Assembly (NCBI GenBank): GCA_001870995.2
Contig: MLAV02000010.1
Coordinates: 1 to 64,000, forward strand
Length of the DNA: 64,000 nt
Source of the DNA: Chitinophaga sp. CB10
Lineage (GTDB): Bacteria; Bacteroidota; Bacteroidia; Chitinophagales; Chitinophagaceae
Reading direction: 5' to 3'
Shown here piece after piece: positions 31,201 through 40,259 of this stretch. Both the position numbers and the translations under genes were made by a program. The notes beneath the pieces were generated by a model. That model saw nothing but the letters and a program-made list of their open reading frames with translations. It was not told the DNA's origin and did not search any database. The first letter of the stretch is position 1. Every line of letters begins with the position of its first letter.

Positions 31201-32211
31201 ATGAAAAATATCCGGACAATCCACTGGCTCCCCGCCGTTTACGGCCTCCTGGTGTACGCCAGCATGAGGCTGGTCAACGACGTGATCAGCGAAACCAGGT
31301 TCTGGCTCCGGCCCCTGCATACCAACCTCATAGAAATAGCAGTTTCCCTGGCCGCCGCCTATATCACCTTATATATCATCCGCCGGATCGTAAAACGGCA
31401 GCAGCAACGGGCAATCCCCCTGCCGGTCTGGAAGGAGTACGGACAGGTAGCCCTCGTCATCACCACCCTGTCCTATACCACCATCATCCCCATGGCCGCC
31501 CTGACGGACGATGGCTGCCAGTGGTACGACGTCGTGAATATCACCCTCATCCCGCTGCTGTACGGCCTCCTGGCCTACGCCATCCTCCGGGCATCCGCCT
31601 CCCTGCGCAAAAATTATGAACAACAGCTCCTCCTGGAAAAAATCAGTAACGATACCCTGCAAACAGAACTGCAGTTCCTCAAAGCCCAGTTCCACCCGCA
31701 CTTCCTCTTCAACGCACTCAATATGATCTATTTCCAGATGGACGAAAATGTACAGGCAGCCAAACACACCGTGGAACAGCTGTCCGAACTATTGCGTTAC
31801 CAGCTGTACGACCAGCAGCAAATGGTGCCCGTACGCAAAGAGCTGCAATACCTCCAGTCCTATATCGACCTCCAACAACAAAGAATGAACAGCCACCTGC
31901 AACTGAAAGTCAGCTTCGACCCGGCATTACAGCAACAAACCGTGTATCCGCTGCTGTTACTCCCCCTGGTGGAAAACGCCTTTAAATATACCGGGGGCGA
32001 CTATTGGATCAATATCGCCGCCACCCTGCAGGAACAACACCTGTACTTTCACGTCAGCAACGCCGTACCGGCCATCCAGCAGGTAAAAACCGGGGGCATA
32101 GGGCTGGAAAACCTCCGCCGCCGCCTCCAGCTGCTCTACCCGGGGCAACATGAACTCACCACCGCCCATAACGGCAACAACTATACGGCCACCTTAAAAC
32201 TAAGCATATGA
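31201..32211 (+). CDS. LytS/YehU-type sensor histidine kinase
   Basis: 336 residues from the ATG at 31201; an in-frame TTG three codons earlier is not needed. Four hydrophobic helices occupy roughly residues 8-130 with little periplasmic sequence. The His_kinase domain has FHPHFLFNALN (phospho-acceptor His about residue 167), the N-box PLVENAFKY and a G-box GGIGLENLRRRL. It phosphorylates the LytTR regulator encoded next; the two genes overlap by 4 bp (ATGA). The signal sensed is unknown. Confidence 0.93.
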   Translation: MKNIRTIHWLPAVYGLLVYASMRLVNDVISETRFWLRPLHTNLIEIAVSLAAAYITLYIIRRIVKRQQQRAIPLPVWKEYGQVALVITTLSYTTIIPMAALTDDGCQWYDVVNITLIPLLYGLLAYAILRASASLRKNYEQQLLLEKISNDTLQTELQFLKAQFHPHFLFNALNMIYFQMDENVQAAKHTVEQLSELLRYQLYDQQQMVPVRKELQYLQSYIDLQQQRMNSHLQLKVSFDPALQQQTVYPLLLLPLVENAFKYTGGDYWINIAATLQEQHLYFHVSNAVPAIQQVKTGGIGLENLRRRLQLLYPGQHELTTAHNGNNYTATLKLSI

Positions 32212-32909
32212 AGATCCGCTGCGTAATCACTGACGACGAACCGGTAGCCCGTAAAGGCATCGCCAGCTATGTGGAAAAAGTGGATTTCCTCGAGCTGGTA
32301 GGCGTTTGCGAAGATGCCGTTTCCCTGAACAACCTCCTGCTGCAACAACCGGTAGACCTCCTGCTGCTCGATATCGAAATGCCCTATATGACCGGGCTGG
32401 AACTGCTCAGCAGCATCCCCCGGCCGCCCAAAGTAATTTTTATCACCGCCTACGAACAGTATGCCATCAAGGGATTTGAGCTGCAGGTGCTGGATTACCT
32501 CCTAAAACCCGTCTCTTTCGAGCGCTTCCTCAAAGCTGCCAACCGGGCATTGGAAAGTTTCCGGCAAACAATCCCACCCGATTCAGCGTATATATTTATA
32601 AAGTCGAACGACAAACTCGTTAAAATTTTCTGGGAGGATATCTTATACCTCGAAGCCATGGAAAACTACGTGAATATTTATACCGACAATGCCCGGCATA
32701 TGATTCACGCGACCCTGAAATCGGTAGTTGAAAGCATAAACAGCCATGAATTTGTGCAAATACACAAATCCTATGTCGTCAACACAGCCAAAATTACCGG
32801 GATCGACGGGAATATAGTCGAGATGGGAAAGGCCACAGCGCCCTTTTCCCGCGGGATGAAGGAGGCCGCCATGGAAAAGATACTCCGTAACAGGTTATTA
32901 AAAAAATAG
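32208..32909 (+). CDS. LytTR-family response regulator
   Basis: 233 residues: a receiver domain with acidic pair ITDDEP, phospho-acceptor D55 in LLLLDIEMPY, switch Thr/Lys region (FITAYEQYA, YLLKPVSF), then a LytTR DNA-binding domain (DILYLEAMENYVNIYT, FVQIHKSYVVN). Its ATG overlaps the kinase stop. A bestrophin-like gene starts 9 bp after its stop, so this regulator is probably cotranscribed with the channel gene. Confidence 0.94.
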   Translation: MKIRCVITDDEPVARKGIASYVEKVDFLELVGVCEDAVSLNNLLLQQPVDLLLLDIEMPYMTGLELLSSIPRPPKVIFITAYEQYAIKGFELQVLDYLLKPVSFERFLKAANRALESFRQTIPPDSAYIFIKSNDKLVKIFWEDILYLEAMENYVNIYTDNARHMIHATLKSVVESINSHEFVQIHKSYVVNTAKITGIDGNIVEMGKATAPFSRGMKEAAMEKILRNRLLKK

Positions 32910-32917
32910 ATCCGTTT

Positions 32918-33826
32918 ATGCTGATTAAGTCCAGGCTCTCGTTAATGCAGGTCTTTTCCTTCACCTGGAAGGTCGACCTGCTGCTCTTACTCTGTTGCAC
33001 AGGCGTTTACTACCTGGATGTCTACTGGCTCAGCGATCATATAAATATCCCCGGCGCCATCTCCACCGTACTGGGTACCGCCATCGCCTTTTTCATCGGG
33101 TTCAATAACAACCAGGCGTACGACCGCTGGTGGGAGGCCAGGATCATCTGGGGAGCGCTCGTAAACGATTCCCGCTCCTGGGCCCGTTGCCTGCTCTATT
33201 TTTACCAGACGGACAATGACATCCAGCGCCAAACCACCGCCCGCAACATGATCTACCGCCACCTGGCCTTCCTCTACGCCCTGAAATCCGCCCTCCGCAA
33301 CCGCCCCGATGACTACTACCACCGCTACCTGTCCGCCGAAGAAATTGAGATAGTAAGCCGCCAAACCAATAAACCCAACGCCATCCTCAACCTGCAGGCC
33401 CAGGACCTGCAGCGCCTCAGGCAAACCGGCACTATCGACGGCTTTCAGTTCATCGAAATCAACGACCTCCTGGTCAGGAATACCGACAGCATGGGCAAAT
33501 GCGAGCGGATCAAAAACACCGTTTTCCCCACCAGCTACGTCTATTTCACTAAAATGTTCATCTGGTTTTACGTCATCATGAATACCCTGATGATGACCGA
33601 ATCCATCGGGGCCTGGTCCATCCTTTTCGGATGGGCGTTCGGGTTTGTTTTCCACACCACCCACCTGAACGGGATCAACCTCATGAACCCCTTCGCCTAC
33701 AACCCGCTGGCCATGCCGCTGGACAGCATTTCCAGGACCATAGAGATCAACCTCCTGGAAGCCCTGGGTGAAACGGATATCCCCGCGCCTGTAGAAGCCC
33801 GTGCAAATGGACTTTATATCATGTAA
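32918..33826 (+). CDS. Bestrophin-like membrane channel (UPF0187)
   Basis: 302 residues with several membrane helices (LLLLLCCTGVYYLDVYW, ISTVLGTAIAFFIGF, FIWFYVIMNTLMMT, IGAWSILFGWAFGFVF). The bestrophin marks FNNNQAYDRWWEARIIWGALVNDSR in outline and the C-terminal LNGINLMNPFAYNPLAMPLD pattern are present. Prokaryotic bestrophins form pentameric ion channels. It starts 9 bp after the LytTR regulator and ends 30 bp before JetA, so all six genes from the kinase to JetC may be one transcript. Confidence 0.9.
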   Translation: MLIKSRLSLMQVFSFTWKVDLLLLLCCTGVYYLDVYWLSDHINIPGAISTVLGTAIAFFIGFNNNQAYDRWWEARIIWGALVNDSRSWARCLLYFYQTDNDIQRQTTARNMIYRHLAFLYALKSALRNRPDDYYHRYLSAEEIEIVSRQTNKPNAILNLQAQDLQRLRQTGTIDGFQFIEINDLLVRNTDSMGKCERIKNTVFPTSYVYFTKMFIWFYVIMNTLMMTESIGAWSILFGWAFGFVFHTTHLNGINLMNPFAYNPLAMPLDSISRTIEINLLEALGETDIPAPVEARANGLYIM

Positions 33827-33856
33827 CGGAATACCTTTTTTCCTTATTTTTACCGA

Positions 33857-35320
33857 ATGACGTATGAACAATTATGTTTGCTGTTTGCCCAGTCTGTAAC
33901 GCTGAAAATACTACGGGCCCGCAGTGCGCCAATGATGTTGTCATTTTTTCACACCGTATTCAAAGAAAAAAACCAGACAATCATTACCAATGCCGAACTG
34001 GTAACCCGCTTGTCAGATTATCTTACGCATACCGGCTACCGCGCCACCGACGATGAGATCGATGCGGCCTCCCTGCTGGACGACGATGATACCAAAGCAA
34101 AAAAATACATTGACCAGTGGAGCAACCAGGGGTTTCTCCGCAAATACCCGGACGATGAAGGTATTGACATCCACGAGCTGAGCAGCGATACGGAAAAGGT
34201 GCTCCACTGGATCACCACCCTGCAGAAACGCGAATTCATAGGCACCGAAAGCCGCTTTAAGGATATTTTTGCCAAACTGAAAGAACTGGTGGACCAGAGC
34301 AACAAAGATCCGGAACAGCGTATCCAGGAACTGGAAAGAAAGAAATTTGAAATAGAACAGGAAATACAAGCCATCACCATCACCGGTAAAGTGCAGGTCT
34401 TTGACGATACCCAGATCAAGGAAAGGGTGTACGACGTAAACCGCATGGCCCGCGAGCTGCTGGGGGATTTTAAGGAAGTGGAAGCCAACTTTGAACAAAT
34501 CACCCAGGACATCTACCGCAAACAAAGTGAAAGGGATGTGGCCAAAGGTACCCTGCTCGCCTATACGCTGGACGCCTTCGAAGCGCTGCGCCAGAAAGAC
34601 CAGGGGAAGAGCTTTTACTCCTTCTGGCAGTTCCTCATGGACGAAAACAAACAGTCGGAAATGCGGGAGCTGATCGATAAGCTCTATGCCCTCCTGGAAG
34701 ACCGCGACATCGAATACAAAAACGATCGCTTCCTCCGCAAGCTCAAACAATCCCTCCATGCCTCCGGCAAAAAGGTGATCGACGCCAATAAAAAACTGAG
34801 CGATAAACTCAGCCGCGTCCTCAACGAGCGCAATATGACGGAAAGGCGCAAAACCATGGAGCTGATCAACGATATCCGCCTGCTGGCCTTCCAAACACTG
34901 GGCAACCACCCGTCGGAAGAGGATTTTATTGAAATAGCAACCGATCCTGAACTGGACCTGCCGGACCGTTGGGAACTCTCGGACGAAAAGGCCGCCAGCC
35001 CTGCCTTCCAGCTGCCTGAAGGCCTGGGAGGGGAAGATTATTCCCTGGAAGATATGCAGGCGCTGTTCAATCATTTTCATATCGACCGCGCCCAGCTGGA
35101 AGAACGCATAGCCGTACAGCTGCAAAACAAAAAGCAGATCAGCCTGAAAGAACTGGTGGAGATCTACGGCACGGAGAAGGGGCTCACCGAGCTGATCACC
35201 TACTTCGCCATCGCCAGCCAGTCGTCCAGCCATATCATCCTGGACACCGCTGATCCCGTGAAACTGGGTAACCGTATCATCAACCTGCCGATGGTACTGT
35301 TTACCAATTCAAAAAACTAA
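33857..35320 (+). CDS. jetA: JetA/MksF-like protein (DUF3375)
   Basis: 487 residues, kleisin-type partner of an SMC-like ATPase. The N-terminus starts MTYEQLCLLFAQSVTLKILRA in the DUF3375 manner. A winged-helix-like region is followed by a long charged helical stretch (DPEQRIQELERKKFEIEQEI) and a C-terminal winged helix (LKELVEIYGTEKGLTELITYF). It bridges the ATPase heads in the MksBEF/Wadjet complex. It is followed by jetB 5 bp later. Confidence 0.9.
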   Translation: MTYEQLCLLFAQSVTLKILRARSAPMMLSFFHTVFKEKNQTIITNAELVTRLSDYLTHTGYRATDDEIDAASLLDDDDTKAKKYIDQWSNQGFLRKYPDDEGIDIHELSSDTEKVLHWITTLQKREFIGTESRFKDIFAKLKELVDQSNKDPEQRIQELERKKFEIEQEIQAITITGKVQVFDDTQIKERVYDVNRMARELLGDFKEVEANFEQITQDIYRKQSERDVAKGTLLAYTLDAFEALRQKDQGKSFYSFWQFLMDENKQSEMRELIDKLYALLEDRDIEYKNDRFLRKLKQSLHASGKKVIDANKKLSDKLSRVLNERNMTERRKTMELINDIRLLAFQTLGNHPSEEDFIEIATDPELDLPDRWELSDEKAASPAFQLPEGLGGEDYSLEDMQALFNHFHIDRAQLEERIAVQLQNKKQISLKELVEIYGTEKGLTELITYFAIASQSSSHIILDTADPVKLGNRIINLPMVLFTNSKN

Positions 35321-35325
35321 CCTTT

Positions 35326-35916
35326 ATGTCTGAACGAAATATAGCACCCTTTGCACATGTTTTCCTGAAACTGATGCAAGGCGTCATTTACGAAGAAGAA
35401 CGCGCCTACTGGAAGGACCTCCTGGGCTGGCAAACAGAACTGCATAAATACCTGCAACATGTAGGCCTGCAGCTCGTGATCAATGAAGCGGACGGCTTTG
35501 CCCGTATCGTACAACCGGACAATGACGAAAATGCGGACCGCCCGCTGCCACGCCTCATGCGCAAGTCCAAACTCACCTACGAGGCCACCCTGCTTTGCAT
35601 CGTACTGCGGGAAGCCCTGGAAGAATTTGACCTCAAAGGCACTGGCACCAAACTGTTTATGACGCAAAAAGAAATCAAGGAACGGCTCGCCCTCTTCTTT
35701 AAGGAACGCCATAACCGCTCCAAACTGCTGAAAGACCTGAATAAACCAATTAACAGCCTGTTAGGGGTAGGCATTCTCCGCATCAGCCGGGAAGACGTTA
35801 CCAACAAGGAAATGCAGCAATACGAAGTAAAACGCGTTATCAAAGCCATTGTGAACAACGAGAAACTGGAAGAAATCAAAACAAAATTAAATCTGCATGT
35901 CAACCCTGTTCAATAG
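35326..35916 (+). CDS. jetB: JetB/MksE-like protein (DUF4194)
   Basis: 196 residues with the DUF4194 pattern (FLKLMQGVIYEEERAYWKDLL at start; LMRKSKLTYEATLLCIVLREALEEF in outline; a LKDLNKPINSLLGVGIL segment toward the end). It is the small KITE-type winged-helix subunit that associates with the kleisin. Its last 20 bp overlap the start of jetC, giving translational coupling. Confidence 0.9.
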   Translation: MSERNIAPFAHVFLKLMQGVIYEEERAYWKDLLGWQTELHKYLQHVGLQLVINEADGFARIVQPDNDENADRPLPRLMRKSKLTYEATLLCIVLREALEEFDLKGTGTKLFMTQKEIKERLALFFKERHNRSKLLKDLNKPINSLLGVGILRISREDVTNKEMQQYEVKRVIKAIVNNEKLEEIKTKLNLHVNPVQ

Positions 35917-38900
35917 TGATTCCAAGGAAAGCGGTTTCCGCCTGCAATATTTTGAAGTGTACAACTGGGGGACCTTTCATAATAAAATTTACCGGGTTAA
36001 CACCAACGGGCAAACCTCCCTGCTCACAGGCGCCAACGGTAGCGGTAAAACCACGCTGATCGATGCCCTGCTAACATTGCTGGTGCCCTCCGGAAAGCGT
36101 TTTTATAACCAGTCGTCCGGTACGGAACAACGCCGCGACCGCGGGGAAGAGTCGTACTTCTGGGGCTACTACGGGAAAACATTCTCCGAAGAGTCCCTCC
36201 AGTCCAAAACAGAACAACTCCGCCATAAGGAGCAGAATCCTTATTCCGTACTGCTTGCCTACTTTTACAATGCCGCTACCATGCACACCATCACCCTGGC
36301 GCAGGTACGCTGGTACGCAGGCGAGCTGAAAAGACAATACATCGTATCTCCCCATAAACTCAATATCAACGACCACTTCGGCAACGGGAAATTTGACGCC
36401 AAAGGCGACTGGAAAAAACGCCTGAAAATGGAATTCCCGAAAACCGAAGTGACCGACAGCTTTAAGGAGTATTCCACCCTGTTCAGTAACATCTTCGGGC
36501 TGCGCAGCGAAAAAGCGCTGGCGCTCTTTAACCAAACGGTGGGTATCAAGGTCCTGGGAGACCTGAATACCTTCATCCGCCAGCATATGCTGGAAGAAAC
36601 AGACAGCGAGGCGGAATTCCTGAAGCTGCGGGAAAACTATGACAGCCTGCTGAGCAGCCACCGCGCCATCCAGAAAGACGAAATGCAGCTGCAAATGCTG
36701 GAACCGATCGTCCAGCAGCGGGCGGAATGGGAAAGCCTGCAAAACAAAGGCCGGGAGCTGCTTTCCCTGCAAGACACCCTGCCCGTTTATTTCAACCGCC
36801 AGGAACGGGAAATTGTACAACAGGAAATTCAACAACTGGAACAGGAGCTAAGCGTCACCGCCAGCACCCTCATGTCCATCAACTCCAGGCTGGAACAGCT
36901 TCACCTCCGCAAGGAGGAGCTGATCGCCCAAAAGGCCAACAACAGTGTGGATGAGCAGCTGCGCTCCATCGAAAAAACCATCCACTACGAGCAGAAAGCG
37001 CTGGAAGCCAAGCGCAGCAAAATGGAGGATTACAATAAGCTCGCAGAGCGGTTGGAACTGATTACCTCTCCGGATGAACAGCAGTTCCATGACAACATCA
37101 GGGGCGCAGAGAAGAAGCTCAAAGGCATCGAAAAGCAACTGGACGCCCTGCAGGAAGACATATTCCTCCACAAGAGCAACCTCACCGCCGAAAAAAATCA
37201 CGCGGCCGCCATCAACGAAGAAATCGAATCCCTCCTGAACAGGAAAAACAATATCCCGTATGAGCTGATCCGCATCCGCCAGCAACTGGCGGATATGCTG
37301 GATGTGCCCGAGGAAGACCTGCCGTTCGCCGGGGAACTGCTGCGCGTGAAAGATGATGAATCCCACTGGGAATACGCCATCGAAAAAGTGCTGCACAACT
37401 TCGCCCTGCGCCTGCTGGTACCGGAAGGCTATATCAGCCGTATCAACCGGTATATCAACGAAAATAACCTGCAAACAAGGCTGGTGTACCATAAGATCGG
37501 GGACGAATCTTATACCATGCTGCGCATGCCCAAGGAAGAAGATAGCTTATTGCAGAAGATAGAGATCAAGCCGGGCACGGAGTTCAGGGAATGGCTGCAA
37601 AACCAGCTGCTGGACCAGTTTGATTACATCTGCACCGATGATATGAACCTCTTTGGGCGCGCCCGTAAGGCCGTTACGTCCAAAGGCTTAACCCGCGTGG
37701 CGTCCAAACATGAAAAGGACGACCGCCCCGGCCGCTCCCAGCAAAATAACTTCGTCCTGGGCTGGAACAACAAAAATAAACTGCGCCTGCTGAAGGAGGA
37801 CCTGGAAGAATGCAGCTCCGCCATCGATGAACTGCAGGCCGGCCTGAACGAGCTGGAAGCTACCCGCAAATCCCTCAGCGCCATGCAAACGGTGCTGAGC
37901 GCATTCCTTACCCAGCGCAACTTTGACGATATCAGTTGGCAGCAACATGCCGCCGTTATTGAACAACATGTGCGGGAAAAAGATATGCTGCTGCAAGCCA
38001 GCGATAAGTACAAAGTCATCTGCGAACAGCTGGACGAGGCCACTGCCGGCATCCGCGAGCTGGAAGAAAACAAGGCGGATACCCTGCAGCAAAAAGGCCA
38101 CCTGGATAATAAACTGTCCGAAAAACAGCACTATTACTCCCAGCTGAAAGTGACCAATACGGACGAAATAGCGCTGCAACGCGCGCTGGACTTCCTCGCG
38201 GAACTGGCCATCACCACGCCGGCTACCAACGCATCCCAGCTGTACAGCTACCGTAAACGCGCGGAGGAAAGCCTGAACGTATCTCTGAAAGAGGCGCTGC
38301 GCAACAGTGCGGAAAAGCAAACGGAAATCACCCGCCTGCTGGCCGCATTCGTGAACCCGCCCAAGTCCATACACGACACCTTCCCTGACTGGATCGGGGA
38401 TGTGACGGACCTCCGCCCGCATGTGGAATACCTCGACGAGTTTACCGCCCTCTACGAACAGATCAAATACCAGCGCCTCATTGAGCATAAAGAGCGTTTC
38501 CGCAAATACATGGATACCAGTATGCTCAACGCTATCACCAACTACCGGGCATGGATATACGGCCAGGAAGATGCGATCCGCGAGGTGATGGAAGACCTGA
38601 ATGAACCGCTGCGCAATATCACCTTCAATAAAAACCCGGATACCTACCTCCAGCTGGAATGCCGCCATGTGCGCGACGTAGAGATCCGCAACTTCAAGGA
38701 AAAACTCAGTTTAGCCGTTCCCGATACGGTAAAATACCAAACGGAAAAAGACGAGGCTTACGGGGAGCAGCTCTTCCAGAATATCAAAACATTGATCACG
38801 GAGCTGCAGCAAAACGAAGCCTGGCGCAGGAAAGTAACCGATGTGCGGAACTGGCTCGACTTCGGCGCAAAAGAATTCTACATCTCGGACAACAAGGCGT

Positions 38901-39283
38901 TTAAATATTACGAAGATACCAGCAGCCTGTCCGGAGGGGAGAAGGCGCAGTTTACCTACACCATATTAGGCGCGGCTATTGCCTACCAGTTCGGTATCAA
39001 TGAGGCCAACAGGCAACACCGCAGCTTGCGGTTTATCACCGTGGATGAGGCCTTCAGTAAGCTGGACCCTGAAAAGAGCCACTACCTGATGGAGTACTGC
39101 GGGCAGCTGAACTTACAGTTGCTGGTGGTAACGCCATTGGATAAGCTGAATATCGCGGAGCCTTACATCCATGCCTGCCACTTTGTAGCCAATAAAAACA
39201 AGCGCGATTCCGTAGTGTACAACTTCACTATGGAAGAATACCGCGAGCGCAAAAAGGAGATTGAAAACATGGCGATGGCATAG
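35897..39283 (+). CDS. jetC: JetC/MksB-like SMC-family ATPase
   Basis: 1128 residues. The Walker A motif GANGSGKTT is at residues 45-53, long coiled-coil arms with charged Glu/Lys/Gln heptads occupy most of the middle (for example IVQQEIQQLEQELSVT, LQEDIFLHKSNLTAEKNH), and the head closes with signature LSGGEKAQ (1011-1018) and Walker B/D-loop FITVDEAFSKLD. The unit is an SMC-like condensin of the MksB type. With JetA and JetB it forms the core complex. The usual fourth gene of a Wadjet system (jetD/mksG, a Toprim-like nuclease) is absent: the next gene is a minus-strand HxlR regulator. Confidence 0.92.
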   Translation: MSTLFNSDSKESGFRLQYFEVYNWGTFHNKIYRVNTNGQTSLLTGANGSGKTTLIDALLTLLVPSGKRFYNQSSGTEQRRDRGEESYFWGYYGKTFSEESLQSKTEQLRHKEQNPYSVLLAYFYNAATMHTITLAQVRWYAGELKRQYIVSPHKLNINDHFGNGKFDAKGDWKKRLKMEFPKTEVTDSFKEYSTLFSNIFGLRSEKALALFNQTVGIKVLGDLNTFIRQHMLEETDSEAEFLKLRENYDSLLSSHRAIQKDEMQLQMLEPIVQQRAEWESLQNKGRELLSLQDTLPVYFNRQEREIVQQEIQQLEQELSVTASTLMSINSRLEQLHLRKEELIAQKANNSVDEQLRSIEKTIHYEQKALEAKRSKMEDYNKLAERLELITSPDEQQFHDNIRGAEKKLKGIEKQLDALQEDIFLHKSNLTAEKNHAAAINEEIESLLNRKNNIPYELIRIRQQLADMLDVPEEDLPFAGELLRVKDDESHWEYAIEKVLHNFALRLLVPEGYISRINRYINENNLQTRLVYHKIGDESYTMLRMPKEEDSLLQKIEIKPGTEFREWLQNQLLDQFDYICTDDMNLFGRARKAVTSKGLTRVASKHEKDDRPGRSQQNNFVLGWNNKNKLRLLKEDLEECSSAIDELQAGLNELEATRKSLSAMQTVLSAFLTQRNFDDISWQQHAAVIEQHVREKDMLLQASDKYKVICEQLDEATAGIRELEENKADTLQQKGHLDNKLSEKQHYYSQLKVTNTDEIALQRALDFLAELAITTPATNASQLYSYRKRAEESLNVSLKEALRNSAEKQTEITRLLAAFVNPPKSIHDTFPDWIGDVTDLRPHVEYLDEFTALYEQIKYQRLIEHKERFRKYMDTSMLNAITNYRAWIYGQEDAIREVMEDLNEPLRNITFNKNPDTYLQLECRHVRDVEIRNFKEKLSLAVPDTVKYQTEKDEAYGEQLFQNIKTLITELQQNEAWRRKVTDVRNWLDFGAKEFYISDNKAFKYYEDTSSLSGGEKAQFTYTILGAAIAYQFGINEANRQHRSLRFITVDEAFSKLDPEKSHYLMEYCGQLNLQLLVVTPLDKLNIAEPYIHACHFVANKNKRDSVVYNFTMEEYRERKKEIENMAMA

Positions 39284-39359
39284 CCAGCCGCCAGGGGTAT
39301 AAACGATATGATTCCGGAACGCCTGTCCAGGACCGGCTGCCGCCGGTTTGGGATAGGCG

Positions 39360-39701
39360 TTACCGTTTTTGCTGCGCCATCTTACTCTTTCCCCAGTCCG
39401 CCAGCATGGTGATGACCGGCACCAGCTCCCTCCCGGTATCCGTTAAGGAATATTCCACCCGGGGCGGCACTTCCAGGTACACTTTTCTTTCCACCAGCCC
39501 ATCTTCCTCCAGCTCCCGCAGTACCTGCGTCAGCATTTTAGGCGTGATGCCGGTGATGCGGCGCCCCAGTTCCCCATACCGCAGCGTATTCCGGGAAAGT
39601 TGATACAGCACGCGGCCTTTGTGTTTGCCCCCGATGCGCTGAAAGGCATAGTCTACGGCGCACAACGTTTCGGGATGCGAACTATTTTTGAGCTTTGGCA
39701 T
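39360..39701 (-). CDS. HxlR-family transcriptional regulator
   Basis: 113 residues, winged-helix domain of the HxlR type (HPETLCAVDYAFQRIGGKHKGRVLYQL start, LRELEEDGLVERKVYLEVPPRVEYSLTDTGREL in pattern). The family Cys near the N-terminus is present (C14). It is convergent with jetC, 76 bp away, and is not obviously linked to it. Target unknown. Confidence 0.9.
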   Translation of the reverse strand: MPKLKNSSHPETLCAVDYAFQRIGGKHKGRVLYQLSRNTLRYGELGRRITGITPKMLTQVLRELEEDGLVERKVYLEVPPRVEYSLTDTGRELVPVITMLADWGKSKMAQQKR

Positions 39702-39794
39702 AATTATCTTATTGATTATCAGTAATACTACCCATTTGGCATATACGCAACAAAAGTATATTAAGTCAGCGATATCCGCACGTTAAATAAAAAA

Positions 39795-39818
39795 GAGTCC
39801 TGATACAAATCAGGACTC
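39795..39818 (-). terminator. Perfect hairpin with minus-strand T-tract
   Basis: A 10-bp perfect stem (GAGTCCTGAT) with ACAA loop. On the minus strand it runs into TTTTTTATTT, so it looks like a terminator for a minus-strand transcript arising within the cydA upstream region, where no gene is annotated. Confidence 0.6.
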
Positions 39819-40232
39819 CCGTTACAGGTTATCACCAAAACAACCTATAAGATTTGATGGTTACGAAGTGGCTATGGGAGCACTCCATAACCGGTGTAGG
39901 TGTATTCAAAGGAAAATAACTGCCAATTAGAAGGGCCCTGATAGAGATCGGGGCCCGCGCGTAATACCATTTATAAGATATTGTATTGTCATTTGCCAAC
40001 TAGTAACTGATGCATTAAAATTACCAGCCGTTGCATTTCCATTCCTTTACCAGATGTTAACGGCATAATACTATTTTAACAACTCCGCTGAAACCCAATA
40101 CCTGCGGGCACTGCAGGGGAAAAAATTTTCTATTTTTTTAAATGACTGATAAACAAATAGTGAAAAAAGGAGTTTATAAGGTTAAATTTTGGGAACCTGA
40201 TAAACATCAGTTTCGTGGATGATCGATGTCAA

Positions 40233-40240
40233 TAACTTTG
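40233..40240 (+). promoter_or_regulatory. -7 promoter box of cydAB
   Basis: TAACTTTG, a full TAnnTTTG match, 20 bp before the cydA ATG. Confidence 0.6.
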
Positions 40241-40259
40241 TACTATATCTGTAGAAATT

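Larger units (their letters stand above)
39702..40259. other. 558-bp intergenic region with two strong hairpins upstream of cydAB
   Basis: Two 10-bp stems with 4-nt loops are present, GAGTCCTGAT/ATCAGGACTC (39795-39818) and GGGCCCTGAT/ATCGGGGCCC (39933-39956), sharing a CCTGAT half. Between them is a 20-codon frame (39857-39919; MVTKWLWEHSITGVGVFKGK). Toward the right end is the cydA -7 box. No ordinary gene seen. Confidence 0.45.
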
